DNA from: Cytophagaceae bacterium
GTDB taxonomy: Bacteria > Bacteroidota > Bacteroidia > Cytophagales > Spirosomataceae
Assembly: GCA_027491315.1 (NCBI GenBank)
Contig: JAIXWL010000013.1
Location: 1 to 56,541, forward strand
Direction of reading: 5' to 3'
DNA: 56,541 bases
In this document: in pieces, positions 1 through 7,733 of the stretch
Layout of the letters: each line of letters opens with the position of its first letter
Numbering within the stretch: position 1 is the first letter of the stretch
The notes under the pieces: model-generated
Database searches by the model: none
What the model was told of the DNA's origin: nothing
Seen by the model: the letters and a program-made list of their open reading frames with translations, nothing else
Made by a program: the position numbers and the translations under genes

Positions 1-113
1 GGGGATTAGGGGTTAGGGGTTAGGGGTTAGGGGTTAGGGATTAGGGATTAGGGATTAGGGATTAGGGATTAGGGATTAGGGATTAGGGATTAGGGATTAG
101 GGATTGGGGGGGG
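1..113. repeat. Telomere-like heptad array (GGGATTA/GGGGTTA)n
   Basis: The window opens inside a tandem array with a 7-bp period: a few GGGGTTA units, then about nine GGGATTA units, ending in a run of G. The left end is cut by the window edge. The G-rich strand has GGG runs every seven bases, so it could fold into G-quadruplexes. The same TTAGnnn heptad family recurs near 7.7 kb and 45.3-45.7 kb. No gene is seen in it. Confidence 0.9.
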
Positions 114-176
114 AAAGGAATAAGTCATGAATTTTATTCAACTATTTATAGGTAAATATATCAATTTGATTGTAAA

Positions 177-211
177 TCGCCAAGATTTGGCGACTTATGG
201 TCTGAAATTTG
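177..211 (+). promoter_or_regulatory. Inverted repeat and candidate -7 box upstream of the small membrane protein
   Basis: A perfect inverted repeat TCGCCAA-gat-TTGGCGA lies at 177-193. It is followed at 204-211 by GAAATTTG, a near match to the Bacteroidota -7 box TAnnTTTG, about 26 nt before the start codon at 237. It may be an operator or a small hairpin. The spacing differs from the sulfur-island promoters, so I do not group it with them. Confidence 0.35.
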
Positions 212-236
212 GGTATCAAAACAAAAAGAAAATACC

Positions 237-554
237 ATGAATAACAGACTACTTAAATCATTGATGATCAGCCTAGTACTAATTTGGATTGTATTTTATG
301 CTACGGAAGGCGTAGCCAAGGCCCTTTGGGCAAGCAGCACCCTTAAAAAATACCGAATGGGTTTATTCACCATGATCCTTTTTATGGTAGGATTGTCGAT
401 TTATTTGATCTTAGCACCTTACCAACTTTTTGGCCCTAGTCCTAGCGATGGATACCATTCACTGTTGGTTACCGCACATATTAGCTATTTAATACTGGGT
501 TGTGGACTAAACCTCTTCTCTGAATTGGAGGAAAAAAAGGTAACTGCTCATTGA
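237..554 (+). CDS. Small integral membrane protein, unknown function
   Basis: This 105-residue protein is mostly hydrophobic. I see three likely membrane segments at about residues 8-28, 42-62 and 78-95, with a charged tail. I do not recognise the family. The ATG at 237 follows a plausible -7 box at 204-211. It stands alone, 160 nt before the metalloprotease gene, so the two are probably not tightly coupled. No catalytic motif is visible. Confidence 0.6.
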   Translation: MNNRLLKSLMISLVLIWIVFYATEGVAKALWASSTLKKYRMGLFTMILFMVGLSIYLILAPYQLFGPSPSDGYHSLLVTAHISYLILGCGLNLFSELEEKKVTAH

Positions 555-713
555 TATATTCAATGGATTTTGTAAAAATGAGGATCATGCCATGAATGTC
601 AAGTGATTTTTCCTATGAATTTTAGATATTGCATCAAATTCCATGGAAACTTCATATCAAACCTGCACATTCTGGAGATACCTAAAAGAATGGCTTTCTA
701 AAAATTCATCCAA

Positions 714-3098
714 ATGAATAAACTTCGTCCGCTTATTATTCTCTTACTCATTAGTTTTTCCATTCAAGCTCAAATCATGGACAAATTAAAGTCCATGAAA
801 GCTTATTCGGGTTTTTTTAATTTTTATTACGATGAAAATTCAGACAAAATCTATTTGTCGGTAGATAAACTCAATCAAGAGTTTTTATACGTCTATTCTT
901 TAAGCCAAGGGGTAGGAAACAATGACTTAGGTTTGGATAGAGGTCAATTAGGGAATGAACAAGTGGTATTTTTTGAGAAACAGGGAAATAAAATATTTCT
1001 CATTCAACCCAATTATCAGTACAGGGCAAACACCAACAATGCCTTAGAAAAAATGTCGGTCCAACAAGCCTTTGCCAAATCTGTCCTATTTGGGTTTAAA
1101 ATAGAAGGGCAAGAAAACGGCAATTACCTCATCGATGCTACAGATTTTTTATTGCAAGATGCCCATGGGGTATTAAAAACCTTGACAAGAGCCAAACAAG
1201 GAAGCTATCAATTAGACAAATCGAGAAGCTCCTTATTACTAGAAAGAACTAAATCTTTTCCTAAAAATTCAGAATTTGAAGCTAGACTTACCTTTTCCGG
1301 AAACGGAACGGGAGCTGAAATTCGTTCGGTTGCTCCCAATCCAGATTATGTGACTGTGGTGGAGCATCATTCATTCATCGAATTGCCCGACAATCAATAT
1401 CAACCACGAGTGTATGATCCGAGGTCAGGTTCTAATGCCATTAGTTTTATGGATTATGCTAGTCCGGTGACAGAATCCATTGAAAAAAAATGGATAACTC
1501 GTCACCGATTAGTCAAGAAAAACCCTGAATTAGCTGTCAGCGAGGCCGTTAAGCCTATTATATATTATTTGGACAATGGTACACCTGAACCTATCCGTTC
1601 AGCGCTTTTAGAAGGTGGTCGCTGGTGGAATCAAGCCTTTGAGGCCATTGGCTATAAAGATGCTTTTCAAGTAAAAATGCTTCCTGATGATGCTGATCCT
1701 ATGGACGTAAGGTACCACGTGATACAATGGGTACATCGTTCAACCCGAGGTTGGAGTTATGGGGCTAGTATTTCAGATCCAAGAACTGGCGAAATCATCA
1801 AAGGACATGTAAGTTTGGGTAGTTTACGTATTCGACAGGATTTTATGATTGCCCAATCCCTCATGAATGCGCCTTATGCTAAAAGTAATCAAAACAACAA
1901 AGCCATGTTAGACATGGCTTTAGCGAGGATTCGTCAGTTATCCTCCCATGAAATAGGGCATACTCTTGGATTTGCGCATAATTATGCTGCTAGTGCCCGA
2001 GCAAATTCGAGTGTCATGGATTATCCGCATCCCCAAGTGGCCTTTATAGGTAAAGAAATCGATTTAAGTAAGGCCTATGATCGTAATATAGGAGAATGGG
2101 ATAAAGTATCAGTGGATTATGCTTACGGCCAGCATACAGATGCGGAATTACCAAAAATATTAGATAAAGCCTACGAAAAAGGCTTAAGGTTTATTACTGA
2201 TTTTGATGCCCGAAATCCAGGAGGTGCCCATATTTATGCCCATTTATGGGATAATGGCAGCACAATAGTAGATGAATTGCAACGTATTTTAGGCATTAGA
2301 AATCAAGCGATTAAACAATTTTCTGTTGACAACATGCGGGAGGGTGAAAGCTATTCCAAATTAGAAGACATGTTTGTCCCATTGTATTTCATGCACCGCT
2401 ATCAAACCGAAGCAGTTAGTAAAATGATTGGGGGCTATGAATATAATTATGCCATCAAAGGAGGAAAAGAGTTAGTATTAAAACCGGCCAGTAAAGCCTT
2501 ACAGCTAGAGGCGCTTCAGCAATTAATGAGGACATTACAAGCCAATGAAATAGCCATACCCAAAGAAAAACTAAGCTTATTTCCACCAAGGGCATTCGGA
2601 TTTCCTAGGACCAGGGAATCATTTAAAAGTAAGACTGGCCTAACGTTTGATGCCCTGGGGGCCGTTGAAACAGCCGCCGAATTTACTTTGGATTTTTTAT
2701 TTCATCCAGATAGGATTTCGAGAATCCAACAAAATCATGCGATAGATGTCCAAAATTTAGGATTAAACGAACTTTTGCAAATCATCAGTCAGCATACTAT
2801 CGAGAAATCATGGTCTGAACCCTATTTAATGGCAGCCCAAGAAACCATTAACTTTAAAATTTGTGAAGCGCTATTAAATACCTGGCAAGCACCTAGCCTC
2901 TCAGCATTAGCGAAAATGGAGCTTCAGGCGGGTCTTAAAAAATGGCAGCAATATTTCAGTAAAAAAGCTACATCAAATCCATTTGCTATGTACATGCAGC
3001 AATATATTCAAGATGCTTTAATTCATCCTGCGGATTGGAAAACACACGCTAGCCCAGTGATCCCAGATGGGGCTCCTATAGGTATGGATTGCTATTAA
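714..3098 (+). CDS. Secreted zinc-dependent metalloprotease (DUF5117/DUF4953 family)
   Basis: This 794-residue protein starts with a signal peptide (hydrophobic residues 6-19), so it should be exported. The zinc site is HEIGHTLGFAH at residues 412-422, the HExxHxxGxxH metzincin pattern with H412, H416 and H422 as zinc ligands and E413 as general base. A downstream SVMDYPHPQ segment fits a Met-turn. The layout matches large Bacteroidota metalloproteases with a DUF5118/DUF5117-type N-terminal half before the catalytic domain. The substrate is unknown; peptide scavenging is the likely role. It appears monocistronic, with a terminator hairpin some 240 nt downstream. Confidence 0.88.
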   Translation: MNKLRPLIILLLISFSIQAQIMDKLKSMKAYSGFFNFYYDENSDKIYLSVDKLNQEFLYVYSLSQGVGNNDLGLDRGQLGNEQVVFFEKQGNKIFLIQPNYQYRANTNNALEKMSVQQAFAKSVLFGFKIEGQENGNYLIDATDFLLQDAHGVLKTLTRAKQGSYQLDKSRSSLLLERTKSFPKNSEFEARLTFSGNGTGAEIRSVAPNPDYVTVVEHHSFIELPDNQYQPRVYDPRSGSNAISFMDYASPVTESIEKKWITRHRLVKKNPELAVSEAVKPIIYYLDNGTPEPIRSALLEGGRWWNQAFEAIGYKDAFQVKMLPDDADPMDVRYHVIQWVHRSTRGWSYGASISDPRTGEIIKGHVSLGSLRIRQDFMIAQSLMNAPYAKSNQNNKAMLDMALARIRQLSSHEIGHTLGFAHNYAASARANSSVMDYPHPQVAFIGKEIDLSKAYDRNIGEWDKVSVDYAYGQHTDAELPKILDKAYEKGLRFITDFDARNPGGAHIYAHLWDNGSTIVDELQRILGIRNQAIKQFSVDNMREGESYSKLEDMFVPLYFMHRYQTEAVSKMIGGYEYNYAIKGGKELVLKPASKALQLEALQQLMRTLQANEIAIPKEKLSLFPPRAFGFPRTRESFKSKTGLTFDALGAVETAAEFTLDFLFHPDRISRIQQNHAIDVQNLGLNELLQIISQHTIEKSWSEPYLMAAQETINFKICEALLNTWQAPSLSALAKMELQAGLKKWQQYFSKKATSNPFAMYMQQYIQDALIHPADWKTHASPVIPDGAPIGMDCY

Positions 3099-3199
3099 TC
3101 TTTATCAAAATTGGATTGTGGCAAGGCTTATAATAGCATAAAGAAGTATTTTATTGTAAAAATACATGACTTTATAAAGTATTAGTATAAATTTTTGAC

Positions 3200-3372
3200 T
3201 AAAAATAAAAAATTATTTTTTTATTCAAATCCTATTGTATAATTTTGATTCATTAATAGTTGAGAACAAATCATTTAGATTAATATACAAAATACGTAAC
3301 CGCAAAATAAAAAATTAATTATAGAACACAGGGATACAAAAAGCTCCTATTCTTTGAATGGGAGCTTTTTTA
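3200..3372. repeat. Copy A of a ~170-bp intergenic cassette flanking the TetR gene
   Basis: This segment aligns with 4121-4288. Shared parts in order are a T-rich stretch, a TGTATAATTTTGATTCATTA-like block (3237-3256), the phrase ATTATAGAACACAGG, and a terminator ending GGGAGCTTTTTT. On the plus strand it has a perfect -7 box, TAATTTTG, at 3240-3247 and a hairpin at 3338-3370, so it could make a ~120-nt transcript. It fills most of the 330-nt gap after the metalloprotease gene. No protein gene is visible in that gap. Confidence 0.65.
3338..3370. terminator. Bidirectional intrinsic terminator
   Basis: AAAAAGCTCC and GGGAGCTTTTT form a stem of about 10 bp around a 12-nt loop, with A and T tracts on the two sides so it works in either direction. 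It lies between the convergent metalloprotease (+) and TetR (-) genes. Confidence 0.8.
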
Positions 3373-3428
3373 TGCTATCAAAAAAAATCAAGGATGGATG
3401 CGGTTTCCTAAATTAACTTAACCTTTTT

Positions 3429-4100
3429 TTAAGATTTCCTTTCCGACAAAAATGATTTTAAATCAAGAGCTTCAAATTCAGATAAACCTTTCGCTGTTAA
3501 ATAAGGCTTATAAATCTCAATAGTACCTGCCAAATACGTAGGTTTGACTTCTTGATAACTTTTTTGGAAGTCAAATAATAAATAAGTATTGAGCCAATGA
3601 ACACCTAGAATAGCATGTTGGTGATAAAAAATCTCAAAGTTTTTTTCTTCAAAAACAGAATCATGCAAATAACCTTCTTTAACTAATTTTTCAAAAAGCC
3701 AAATCATTCTTTTTTTACGAAGCTTAAATGATTCCTTCAGCTCAACCATAAAATTCTCATCTTTAAAGGAAGCTGTCCAGATACAAATGATGGAGTTACG
3801 GTATTTAAATTGGATGTCCATGATATCGGACAACATACCTATATACTCTTTCCAATTAAAGAAATCAGAAAACTGGATGGTATCAAAATACTGTTGCAAT
3901 TCATGAATATAGAGATCAGCAATAGCTATGAATAATGCCTCTTTCGTAGAAAAGTGATTGGTGATTTTACTCTTACTGATTTCAGTATATCGGGCAATTT
4001 CATCAATCGTAATGGCTGAACCGTAGGTGTTTAATACTTCTGAAGCGACTAAAATTATATTTTCACGACTCCTCTCCCCTTTTCTTTGGTATATTTTCAT
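3429..4100 (-). CDS. TetR/AcrR-family transcriptional regulator
   Basis: This 223-residue protein has an N-terminal TetR helix-turn-helix at about residues 10-55. The pattern is ITIDEIARYTEISKSKITNHF followed by STKEALF, typical of the family. The remaining helical part should bind a ligand or form the dimer and resembles no subgroup I can name. The gene is monocistronic. Its own upstream region has a clear promoter and a 21-bp palindrome, so autoregulation is likely. No transporter or enzyme is divergently transcribed beside it, so its target is not obvious. It sits between two copies of one intergenic cassette, which suggests local duplication or deletion. Confidence 0.85.
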   Translation of the reverse strand: MKIYQRKGERSRENIILVASEVLNTYGSAITIDEIARYTEISKSKITNHFSTKEALFIAIADLYIHELQQYFDTIQFSDFFNWKEYIGMLSDIMDIQFKYRNSIICIWTASFKDENFMVELKESFKLRKKRMIWLFEKLVKEGYLHDSVFEEKNFEIFYHQHAILGVHWLNTYLLFDFQKSYQEVKPTYLAGTIEIYKPYLTAKGLSEFEALDLKSFLSERKS

Positions 4101-4120
4101 GATTAAATTATAATTTTTTT

Positions 4121-4176
4121 CAAAAATAAAAAATATTTTTTTTTATTTCAAGTACAATGTATAATTTTGATACATT
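4121..4176 (-). promoter_or_regulatory. TetR promoter and candidate 21-bp operator
   Basis: On the minus strand a -33 TTG (4151-4149), a 20-nt spacer and a perfect -7 box TATTTTTG (4128-4121) lie about 20 nt from the TetR start. Just upstream is the palindrome AATGTAT-N7-ATACATT at 4156-4176, a good TetR operator candidate. A plus-strand -7 box, TAATTTTG (4162-4169), lies inside this palindrome, so a bound repressor would also block rightward transcription. Confidence 0.6.
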
Positions 4177-4288
4177 ATTAAAAAATTAAAATAAATTAAA
4201 ACAAAATACCAACCACGAAAGTTACCAAGACAATTATAGAACACAGGAATGCAATTAGCTCTTATTTTTTGAATGGGAGCTTTTTTGT
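4121..4288. repeat. Copy B of the ~170-bp intergenic cassette
   Basis: This is the partner of 3200-3372. It contains the palindrome with embedded plus-strand -7 box, the conserved ATTATAGAACACAGG phrase, and a hairpin (AGCTC 4257-4261 with GAGCT 4277-4281) followed by six T. The same hairpin also serves as terminator for the minus-strand gene ending at 4293. A short rightward transcript of about 110 nt is possible. Confidence 0.65.
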
Positions 4289-4292
4289 TTTA

Positions 4293-4817
4293 TTACGGTT
4301 TACGGCTAAAAATAATGGTGCTGGACCAAATATCCCAAGTTCTACCTACTCGATCCTCCTTATCAGCTTCCTTTTTGATTCCAATCTGCCAATCAATATT
4401 CTTCCCGGGAGTGGGCATGCGAAAGGTATACCAAGTCATTCCATCGGAATCTTTCCTAATACTTGGATTCGAGGCCAAAATGGCTTGTTCTAAACGATTT
4501 AAAAGATTGATATTGGTAGGAGAAAGTAAAAAATATACTTGATTTTTTTCTTTTCGGATAAGTCGCATTTGATTCACCCTACTCGTCGGTGATAAATATT
4601 CGTATTCGTATCCTCTTTGAAAAATTTGATAGCCATATTGTTTCATCAGGCTTTGAAATTCATCTTGATGGGCCTCCAATAAAATCATCCCATTGGACAA
4701 ATCAGGAATGATATAGCGAGAATATTCATCTGTCTCCAACTTCAAAGCAGGCGTAGTTTGTGCATTAGAAGTCAGCCGAATCAAAAATACCCCAATAAAA
4801 AAACCCCAATATTTCAT
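4293..4817 (-). CDS. Secreted hypothetical protein
   Basis: This 174-residue protein has an N-terminal signal peptide (hydrophobic residues 4-16, cleavage likely near NAQT). The mature part is polar, with mixed alpha/beta character and several Tyr/Arg-rich segments. I do not recognise a domain. It follows the M20 amidohydrolase gene by 13 nt in the same direction, so the two are probably co-transcribed. Its 3' end runs into the cassette B hairpin, which should terminate the operon. A role linked to peptide handling is only guessed from the neighbour. Confidence 0.65.
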   Translation of the reverse strand: MKYWGFFIGVFLIRLTSNAQTTPALKLETDEYSRYIIPDLSNGMILLEAHQDEFQSLMKQYGYQIFQRGYEYEYLSPTSRVNQMRLIRKEKNQVYFLLSPTNINLLNRLEQAILASNPSIRKDSDGMTWYTFRMPTPGKNIDWQIGIKKEADKEDRVGRTWDIWSSTIIFSRKP

Positions 4818-4830
4818 CTCTGAATTTTGA

Positions 4831-6267
4831 TTAATCGCGGTAATTCAGCGCAGGGGCTCTATTTCCAAGAAGCGATTTATAGACAAAGTTGGGGCCTCGT
4901 CTTTGATCGAACTCAGCCTTAGCTTCTTTTATCCATTCAGGGTGTTTGAATAAATCTACTGCGGTGGATGCCAAGGTTTTAGCCGCCATCATCATTCCTT
5001 TCCGACCTATGGATGTACCACCTGCCGCTACTGCTTGCCAGCTATGTGGACTAGTCCCGGGTACCCAGGTAGCTGTACCCAAACCAATGGTAGGCACAGT
5101 CCAACTTACATCGGCCACATCGGTAGAACCAGTCGCTAAATTATCTCCCTCGTGCAAACCTTTAATTTGATTTGTGCTGCTTAAATCAGCAGCTTTCATA
5201 CCCTCTGATTGTTGGATTTGTTTGGCAAAGGCTATTTCGGAAAGGGTCATAGTATATCCGCCTACCCATTGAAGATTGGCATGCATCAAGGTAGCCAATC
5301 GATCATTTGGTAGCATTTCATATACTCCACCAATTAGCTCCGCTTCATATTTGGTACCCGTACCCAAGGCTGCCCCTTTCGCAGCATTTTCTAATCGGTC
5401 CCAAACATCCATCACAATATCTCGATTAGGAGATCGAACATAATAATAGACTTCGGCAAAATCAGGAACAATATTGGGTGCTTTTCCACCTTGGGTGATC
5501 ACATAATGCATACGCGTGGAAGAAGGAATATGTTCACGCATCATATTGGCCATATAATTCATGGCTTCCACAGCATCTAGCGCCGATCTTCCCATTTCAG
5601 GAGATGCTGCAGCATGAGAGGATAAACCATAAAATCGAAATTTCCCCGCTTTGTTGGCTAAGGAATTACTCATAGAAATCACATTTTGGTTGTTGGGATG
5701 CCAATGTAACATCACGTCGGCTTGAGAGAATAAACCAGCGCGCACCATATACACCTTACCTGAACCACCCTCCTCAGCTGGGCAACCATAAAACTTGATG
5801 GTGCCTTTTTGACCGGTCTCCTGCATCCACTCTTTCACGGCTATAGCGGCCGCCACAGAACCTGTACCAAATAAATGATGTCCACAAGCATGACCAGAAG
5901 TACCGCCTAAACTGCGTTTAGTTGGTATGGAATCTTGTGACATTCCAGGCAAGGCATCGTATTCTCCCATGATACCTATAACGGGTTTACCTTGTCCAAA
6001 AGTTGCCACGAAAGCTGTAGGAATATCAGCTACACCAGGCTCAATGCTAAAACCTGCCTTACGTAATGCTTCTTGCAGCAAAGCCGAACTCTGTTTTTCC
6101 TTATAGCCTACCTCAGCATATTTCCAGATTTGATTGGCCATTTGGCCATATTGAACTTCCTTTTGTTGGATGCGTTGTATAACTTTTTTCTTATCTGCCT
6201 CTTGAGCCAAAAGAGAAAAATGAAAACAACATAGCAATAAGACAAATACATTTTTCATAGTTTTCAT
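4831..6267 (-). CDS. Secreted M20-family amidohydrolase (AbgB-like)
   Basis: This 478-residue protein has a signal peptide (residues 5-21). It carries M20/M28-type metal motifs: GEYDALPG with the bridging Asp, HACGHHLFG, and CPAEEGGSGKVYM with the catalytic Glu pair. The dimerisation domain follows, beginning near SSHAA. The overall pattern is closest to AbgB/p-aminobenzoyl-glutamate hydrolase-like amidohydrolases, which cleave an amide bond with two metal ions. Its place in the envelope fits peptide or N-acyl amino acid salvage. It lies 12 nt downstream of the putative glycosyltransferase gene and 13 nt upstream of a small secreted protein. Substrate unknown. Confidence 0.85.
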   Translation of the reverse strand: MKTMKNVFVLLLCCFHFSLLAQEADKKKVIQRIQQKEVQYGQMANQIWKYAEVGYKEKQSSALLQEALRKAGFSIEPGVADIPTAFVATFGQGKPVIGIMGEYDALPGMSQDSIPTKRSLGGTSGHACGHHLFGTGSVAAAIAVKEWMQETGQKGTIKFYGCPAEEGGSGKVYMVRAGLFSQADVMLHWHPNNQNVISMSNSLANKAGKFRFYGLSSHAAASPEMGRSALDAVEAMNYMANMMREHIPSSTRMHYVITQGGKAPNIVPDFAEVYYYVRSPNRDIVMDVWDRLENAAKGAALGTGTKYEAELIGGVYEMLPNDRLATLMHANLQWVGGYTMTLSEIAFAKQIQQSEGMKAADLSSTNQIKGLHEGDNLATGSTDVADVSWTVPTIGLGTATWVPGTSPHSWQAVAAGGTSIGRKGMMMAAKTLASTAVDLFKHPEWIKEAKAEFDQRRGPNFVYKSLLGNRAPALNYRD

Positions 6268-6279
6268 AGATCCATTAAG

Positions 6280-7167
6280 TTAATCTTTCCATTTGGCCAA
6301 TTCATACTTAGCCATTTCCTCCTCTCGATCATACATGTTTTTATCAAATAAAGACGCATGTCCACAATCGGTATCATTGGTCCAAGCATGTTTAGCAAAG
6401 GGCAAATACGATTCATTGACCATTTTATAGCCTTTTAAGGTCATACCTTGAAACCAAGGAATACCATTATCCAAGCTATTCTTTAAACCTATTGGAGGCA
6501 CGGAACCTTTAGGACTAGTTAATGGACGTGCCATCTTCAAATTGATTAAAGCAGCATGTTCATTTAATCTACATTCTGGAAGAGGCCAGCTCATTTTTCC
6601 GTCTTCGACCAAACCATGATTGACCGCCCTTCCGTCTGGTTTAGACTGGTATAATTCTTTCAATTCAGACATGGTTGGACGATAGTCCCAATACCGATCT
6701 CCGTCACAATTTTCTCCAAAGGCTGGACAATTCCAGCATTGACCAACCTGACCGATTCCTACGGCATCTCCAATTTTACTTAAATAGTGCCCAATTAAAT
6801 CACCATTAAAAAGCATATCGTTATGCATCATAAATAACCAATTCGATTTACTATTTTCCCAAGGAAATTGGCTTCGAATGGAATATCGATAATCTTTAAA
6901 ATAAAGCAGCAACTGATTGAGTAAGCCTTTTCGCCTTCCTTCCCACCAACCAAAGAAAAATTTGGGTTTGAAATAAATGATGGGTAGACCTTCCAATAGT
7001 GAGCGCAATAAGTCTTCATCAAAACCTTCGGGCTGACTTTTTTCTAAGGTGAGATAAATGTGTTGAATATGCTGTCCTGAATTTTTCATCAAAGACCAAA
7101 TACTAACAGCCGTTTGATAAGGTTTTCCATAAACATTAATGGCTACATCTACTTGTTGAACAGTCAT
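6280..7167 (-). CDS. Putative glycosyltransferase-like protein
   Basis: This 295-residue cytosolic protein has an N-terminal beta strand followed by LxSL helices. At about residues 110-118 it has LFMMHNDMLF, which resembles the DxD-bearing strand of GT-A glycosyltransferases (here HND). A later acidic segment is followed by a WTNDTDCGHASLF motif. Cysteines cluster around residues 144-154. It has no signal peptide or membrane segment. The family assignment is weak: the fold looks like a family 2-type glycosyltransferase but the donor motif is not classical. It is first in a three-gene minus-strand cluster with the M20 amidohydrolase. Confidence 0.5.
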   Translation of the reverse strand: MTVQQVDVAINVYGKPYQTAVSIWSLMKNSGQHIQHIYLTLEKSQPEGFDEDLLRSLLEGLPIIYFKPKFFFGWWEGRRKGLLNQLLLYFKDYRYSIRSQFPWENSKSNWLFMMHNDMLFNGDLIGHYLSKIGDAVGIGQVGQCWNCPAFGENCDGDRYWDYRPTMSELKELYQSKPDGRAVNHGLVEDGKMSWPLPECRLNEHAALINLKMARPLTSPKGSVPPIGLKNSLDNGIPWFQGMTLKGYKMVNESYLPFAKHAWTNDTDCGHASLFDKNMYDREEEMAKYELAKWKD

Positions 7168-7298
7168 AGGCGTTTTAAATTACTATAAAATTAATGGTAA
7201 AAAAGGGAAATGGTGACAGAAAGACGAAGGAATATTCGGGCACAATTCCAATACCAGCCAAAAGGAGAGATGTCAATTAACCAATAGTCATTTCACCT

Positions 7299-7664
7299 TT
7301 ACAGGGGCTCATACTTGGCCTGAATGACATAGTAATTTCCATTTTTCCCTTGAATGATGGAATTCCCTAAATCATCTATGTCATTGATTTGTAGGGTATC
7401 TTGAAGAAATTTAGAGCCTTTAGGAAAGCGAATTGCTAAGACTAAACAACCTTCTATCTCAACCGGAATTCGAGCAAAAAAAGTAGAATCCTTGCTTATT
7501 GAATTCCTTTGAATGACGGTAGCAGGGTATGCCCCATCCTCAAAAATACAGGCATAAGGTAAATGGGAATTCTTTTTTTCTGGCAAAGCCTTCTTCACCT
7601 TTGCTTGTTGAGAAAAAGCCAAAGCAGGCACTAAAAGCAGAAAGAAAATGAATCTATATTTCAA
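7299..7664 (-). CDS. Small secreted protein, unknown function
   Basis: The product starts with a strong signal peptide (KYRFIFFLLLVPALAFSQQ) and is about 100 residues when mature. No domain is recognised. The frame has no ATG. I chose TTG at 7664 because it places the signal peptide at the N-terminus. A GTG at 7691 would add nine residues encoded by repeat-like DNA. The start of the gene touches a CTAAnnn heptad array, which separates it from the esterase gene upstream. Expression and start are uncertain. Confidence 0.55.
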   Translation of the reverse strand: MKYRFIFFLLLVPALAFSQQAKVKKALPEKKNSHLPYACIFEDGAYPATVIQRNSISKDSTFFARIPVEIEGCLVLAIRFPKGSKFLQDTLQINDIDDLGNSIIQGKNGNYYVIQAKYEPL

Positions 7665-7684
7665 AACAACAAAACACTTATCAC

Positions 7685-7733
7685 TAAACACTAATCCCTA
7701 AACCCTAATCACTAAACACTAATCCCTAACTCC
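7685..7733. repeat. Short CTAAnnn heptad array between two genes
   Basis: About seven units of the form ACTAAnn/CCCTAAn with a 7-bp period lie here. They are the complement of the TTAGnnn units at positions 1-113. The array forms the last codons and the stop of the esterase gene (ends at 7719 on the minus strand) and reaches the start region of the next gene. Confidence 0.8.

Noticed and set aside
1-113. Chromosome end (telomere) of a linear replicon
   Set aside because: The same heptad family recurs inside the window at 7.7 and 45 kb between ordinary genes, so it is a dispersed repeat, not an end.
4269-4542. Plus-strand ORFs over the small secreted protein gene
   Set aside because: They are antisense shadows with no recognisable domain; the minus-strand frame has a signal peptide and fits the operon.
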